Source: an uncultured Pelagibacteraceae bacterium
GTDB taxonomy: Bacteria; Pseudomonadota; Alphaproteobacteria; Pelagibacterales; Pelagibacteraceae
Assembly (NCBI GenBank): GCA_902624075.1
Contig: CACNWC010000004.1
Coordinates: 1 to 64,000 of the forward strand
Reading direction: 5' to 3'
Length of the DNA: 64,000 bases
Notes under the pieces: generated by a model
Databases searched by the model: none
What the model saw: only the letters and a program-made list of their open reading frames with translations
What the model was told of the DNA's origin: nothing
Part shown: piece after piece, positions 60,643-64,000 of the stretch
How the letters are laid out: each line of letters begins with the position of its first letter
Position numbering within the stretch: the stretch's first letter is position 1
Made by a program: the position numbers and the translations under genes

Positions 60643-62409
60643 CTATACCAAAGATTTTCCTTTACCAGTAATTTTATTTTCTTCTTTTTCATCAGGTCCT
60701 AATATCATTTGATTGTGAGCTTTACCTGATGGTATCATTGGAAAACAATTTTCATTTGGATCTACTCGGCAATCAAAAATAACTGGACCATCAAATTGAA
60801 GCATCTCTGTAATTTTTTCATCGAGATCATTAGGTTTTTCAGCTATAATTCCTTTGCAACCGTACGCTTCGGCTAATTTAATAAAATCAGGTAACGCCTC
60901 AGAATAACTCTCTGAATAATTTTTCTCATGTAATAATTCTTGCCATTGTCTCACCATTCCCATGTACTGATTATTCAAAATAAAAATTTTAATTGGTAGA
61001 TTGTATTGAACTGCAGTCGACATCTCTTGCATTGTCATCAAAACTGAGGCCTCTCCAGCTATATCAATTACTAATTTTTTTGGATGTGCGATTTGAACTC
61101 CAACTGCAGCTGGTAATCCATACCCCATAGTTCCTAAACCACCAGAAGTCATCCAACGATTAGGTTTATTGAATTTATAATGTTGAGCAGCCCACATTTG
61201 ATGCTGACCAACTTCTGTAGTAATAAAAGTATCTTTATCTTTCGTAAGTTCATAAAGTCTCTGAACTGCATGTTGTGGTTTAATTGTTTCATCACTATTT
61301 TTAAAATGAAGCGAATTTTTTGTTCTCCATTTTTGAATTTGTTCCCACCACTGAGAAATTTTTTGTTTATTAGATTGTTTAAGATCTATACTATTTTTTT
61401 TCAAAGTTTTAGTAACGTTCTCGAGGACAATTTTTACATCTCCAACCAATGCTAGATCAACTTTGATAATTTTATTTATAGATGATGGATCGATATCAAT
61501 ATGAACTTTTTTTGATTTTGGTGAAAACTCATCAATCTTACCTGTAATCCTATCGTCAAATCTTGCTCCAATATTAATCAATAAATCACAATCATGCATT
61601 GCATTATTTGCTTCATAAGTTCCATGCATACCAAGCATACCTAAAAATTGATTATCGTCACCCGGATACGCACCTAAACCTTGTAGAGTTGATGTAATTG
61701 GGAAGCCTGTCAATTGAACTAGCTCTCTTAAAGCTTCACTTGCCTCTGGGCCTGAGTTAATAACACCACCACCAGAATAAATAATTGGTTTTTTTGATTT
61801 ATTCATTAAATCAATAAGCTCATCAATTTCTTTTTGTGAAAAATGATTCAATGATTTTCCATTTAACTTTTTTTGAATTTTTGGTTTTGAGTATCCAATT
61901 TTTGCAAATTGAATATCTTTTGGAATATCAACTAAAACTGGACCAGGCCTACCAGTTGTTGCAACTCTAAAAGCTTCATGCAGAGTTTTTGACAAATCTT
62001 TGATATCTTTTATTAACCAATTATGTTTTGTACAAGGTCTAGTAATACCTGTTGTATCACATTCTTGAAAAGCATCAGTACCTATTAAGTGAGTTGGAAC
62101 TTGTCCTGAAATACAAACTAATGGAACAGAGTCCATATATGCATCAGTTAATGCAGTCACAACATTAGTTGCACCAGGTCCTGAAGTTACTAAGACGATT
62201 CCTGGTTTACCTGATGATCTTGCATAACCTTCTGCGGCATGTCCTGCTCCTTGTTCATGTCTTACTAAAATATGTTTTATTGAAGAATGATTTTTTAATT
62301 CATCATAGATTGGTAAAACTGCGCCACCAGGATATCCAAAAATAAACTCTACATCTTGATCTTCAAGACATTTAAAAACAATTTCGGCACCTGTATATAA
62401 TTTAGACAT
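60643..62409 (-). CDS. ilvB: Acetolactate synthase large subunit
   Basis: GYPGGAVLPIYDEL, RHEQGAGHAAEGYARSSGKPGIVLVTSGPGATN; TPP motif region IDIAGEASVLMTMQEMSTAVQYNLPIKIFILNN. Confidence 0.96.
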   Translation of the reverse strand: MSKLYTGAEIVFKCLEDQDVEFIFGYPGGAVLPIYDELKNHSSIKHILVRHEQGAGHAAEGYARSSGKPGIVLVTSGPGATNVVTALTDAYMDSVPLVCISGQVPTHLIGTDAFQECDTTGITRPCTKHNWLIKDIKDLSKTLHEAFRVATTGRPGPVLVDIPKDIQFAKIGYSKPKIQKKLNGKSLNHFSQKEIDELIDLMNKSKKPIIYSGGGVINSGPEASEALRELVQLTGFPITSTLQGLGAYPGDDNQFLGMLGMHGTYEANNAMHDCDLLINIGARFDDRITGKIDEFSPKSKKVHIDIDPSSINKIIKVDLALVGDVKIVLENVTKTLKKNSIDLKQSNKQKISQWWEQIQKWRTKNSLHFKNSDETIKPQHAVQRLYELTKDKDTFITTEVGQHQMWAAQHYKFNKPNRWMTSGGLGTMGYGLPAAVGVQIAHPKKLVIDIAGEASVLMTMQEMSTAVQYNLPIKIFILNNQYMGMVRQWQELLHEKNYSESYSEALPDFIKLAEAYGCKGIIAEKPNDLDEKITEMLQFDGPVIFDCRVDPNENCFPMIPSGKAHNQMILGPDEKEENKITGKGKSLV

Positions 62410-62462
62410 AAATGCAATCTAGCTGAAGTTGTGCTGATTGGTCAAGACTAACTACGAAATAT

Positions 62463-63371
62463 CTAAACTTTTTTTAAAAATTTATTTAGATCACTTGACT
62501 TGATCTTATTCCAATCCGACATATTACCTCTAGCCCAAGTAGTCTGTCTTTTGGCATATTGTCTTGTCTTTATTGATATTTTTTCAATAAGCTCATGTTT
62601 TTGGATACCTTTTTCTAAATAATCTTTTATATCTTTAACTCCTATAGCCTTATATGCAGTCTTAATTCTTGGAATTTTTAGTTTTATAAACTTTTTTGCC
62701 TCTAATATTGCGCCAACTTTTATCATGTTTGCTGCACGAGTATTTATTTGTCCAATTAATTTTTCTCTTGGATAATCTATGTAAATTTTGAAAAAATCCC
62801 CCTTTTCAAAATCTGATTTAGTATTTTTAAACCAATCATACATAGATTTTTTTGTGTATGATTTTATTTCATAAGCACGGATAGCTCTTTGAGTATCTGA
62901 AGGATTAATATGATCTATTGTCTTTGGGTCTAATTTATTTAACTTTAAAAAAAATTTTTTTGTACCAAGTTTAATATGTAAATTTCTTACCTTTTGTCTA
63001 AATTTGATTGGTATATTTGGAATTTGAACTAATCCTTCGGTAAGGATTTTAAAATATAATCCTGTACCTCCAACAAGAATAGGAGTTTTTTTTCTTTTTT
63101 TTAAATAAAAAATTTTTTGTTTTACTAATTTAAGCCAATCACCTGATGAAAAATTTTTTTTTGCACTTTGAAAACCATATAAATGATGTTTTATTTTTTT
63201 GTAATCTACTTTTAATGGTCTGGCAGATAATATTTTTAACTCTTTGTAAACTTGCATACTATCAGCATTAATTATTTCTCCATTTATTTTTTTAGCCAGT
63301 TTAATTGCAAATTTAGATTTTCCTGATGCTGTTGGTCCATAAATTAAAATAATTTTGGATTTTAAATCCAT
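62463..63371 (-). CDS. miaA: tRNA dimethylallyltransferase
   Basis: IYGPTASGKSKFAIKLAKKINGEIINADSMQVYKEL, GGTGLYFKILTEGL, RQYAKRQTTWARG. Confidence 0.95.
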   Translation of the reverse strand: MDLKSKIILIYGPTASGKSKFAIKLAKKINGEIINADSMQVYKELKILSARPLKVDYKKIKHHLYGFQSAKKNFSSGDWLKLVKQKIFYLKKRKKTPILVGGTGLYFKILTEGLVQIPNIPIKFRQKVRNLHIKLGTKKFFLKLNKLDPKTIDHINPSDTQRAIRAYEIKSYTKKSMYDWFKNTKSDFEKGDFFKIYIDYPREKLIGQINTRAANMIKVGAILEAKKFIKLKIPRIKTAYKAIGVKDIKDYLEKGIQKHELIEKISIKTRQYAKRQTTWARGNMSDWNKIKSSDLNKFLKKV

Positions 63372-63374
63372 ATA

Positions 63375-64000
63375 TTAATCTAATTTTATACCAATATATC
63401 TTCTTTTATTTTGACTGTTGTATATTACTAGAAGAATTGTTTTTTGATTACTTTTTAAAACTTCTTTTACAACTTTATTTAAATCATCAACAGATTTAAT
63501 TTTTTTCTTTTGTGCTTCCAAAATAATGCTGTCAACTTCTACTGAGTTTAATAATGGGCTTGTTGATTCAATATTTGTTATAACAAGACCATTGGTTTGA
63601 TTAGGTAAATTTCTAGACTTTATATCCTCTTTGGTAAGCTTTCTTACTGTTATCTTTAAATTGTCTATTTGTGATTCCTTTTGCTTAGCCTCTTCTTCTG
63701 CTACTTTGAAATCTTCTGAAGTTTCCAATCTTCCTAAAGTAATATCTTTAATGATCTCTTTTTTATTTCTCCAAATTTTAACTTTAACTTTTTTTCCTAC
63801 TTCTGTTCTTGCAACTATTATGGGTAGCTCTTTCATTTCACTAATTTTTTCACCATCAAATTCTAGAATAATATCTCCTGCTTTCACTCCAGCTTTATCA
63901 GATGGACTGTTTTCAGCTACACTAGCTACTAGTGCACCTCTTGGTTTCCCCAAATCTTCAACGTCGGCTATTTCTTTTGTGACATCTTGAATTCTTACAC
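63375..64000 (-). CDS. Do/HtrA-like periplasmic serine protease, C-terminal PDZ part, truncated at window edge
   Basis: PDZ motifs GALVASVAENSPSDKAGVKAGDIILEFDGEKI; reading frame stays open past listed 63953 to the window end (VRIQDVTKEIADVEDLGKPRG). Confidence 0.85.
   Translation of the reverse strand, partial: VRIQDVTKEIADVEDLGKPRGALVASVAENSPSDKAGVKAGDIILEFDGEKISEMKELPIIVARTEVGKKVKVKIWRNKKEIIKDITLGRLETSEDFKVAEEEAKQKESQIDNLKITVRKLTKEDIKSRNLPNQTNGLVITNIESTSPLLNSVEVDSIILEAQKKKIKSVDDLNKVVKEVLKSNQKTILLVIYNSQNKRRYIGIKLD

Overview
The window is AT-rich and very gene-dense, with overlapping or nearly abutting genes. It resembles a streamlined marine alphaproteobacterium of the SAR11/Pelagibacter type; this is inferred from composition, compactness and gene content and was not searched. 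Main blocks: (1) 1-12.5 kb, two tandem glutamine synthetase-like + glutamate-synthase-like (GlxB/GlxC/GlxD, i.e. N-methylglutamate synthase MgsABC-type) modules flanking a divergent Amt transporter and three small uncharacterised ORFs, ending in a diaminopropionate ammonia-lyase-like gene; (2) 12.5-26.4 kb, photolyase, YjbQ, ZapE, cupin, BamB/YfgM-like, aconitase, LysE, CsaA, ArgE-like, ALDH, agmatinase family, HExxH protein, cyclophilin; (3) 26.4-40.1 kb, two divergent catabolic operons (EutA-like, DoeA/EutD-like M24 hydrolase, PotABCD-type ABC transporter and FadJ on one side; LLM flavin monooxygenase, DUF1185-like, alpha/beta hydrolase, ALDH and EamA on the other); (4) 40.2-46.2 kb, livJ convergent with a proC-livGFHM operon; (5) 46.3-51.6 kb, a frameshifted TIGR03643-like gene, glutaredoxin, MsrB, HDAC-family, hydroxyacid dehydrogenase, EamA, DadA-like; (6) 51.6-64 kb, rodA-mrdA-mreDCB, leuA, ilvCHB, miaA and a truncated Do/HtrA-like protease. 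Most notable: the second GlxD paralogue lacks the three cysteines aligned with the glutamate-synthase 3Fe-4S motif; there is a hairpin + T9 attenuator-like element in the leader of the proC-liv operon; a 10-A homopolymer frameshift breaks the TIGR03643-like gene; and the divergent catabolic island has an unresolved substrate.
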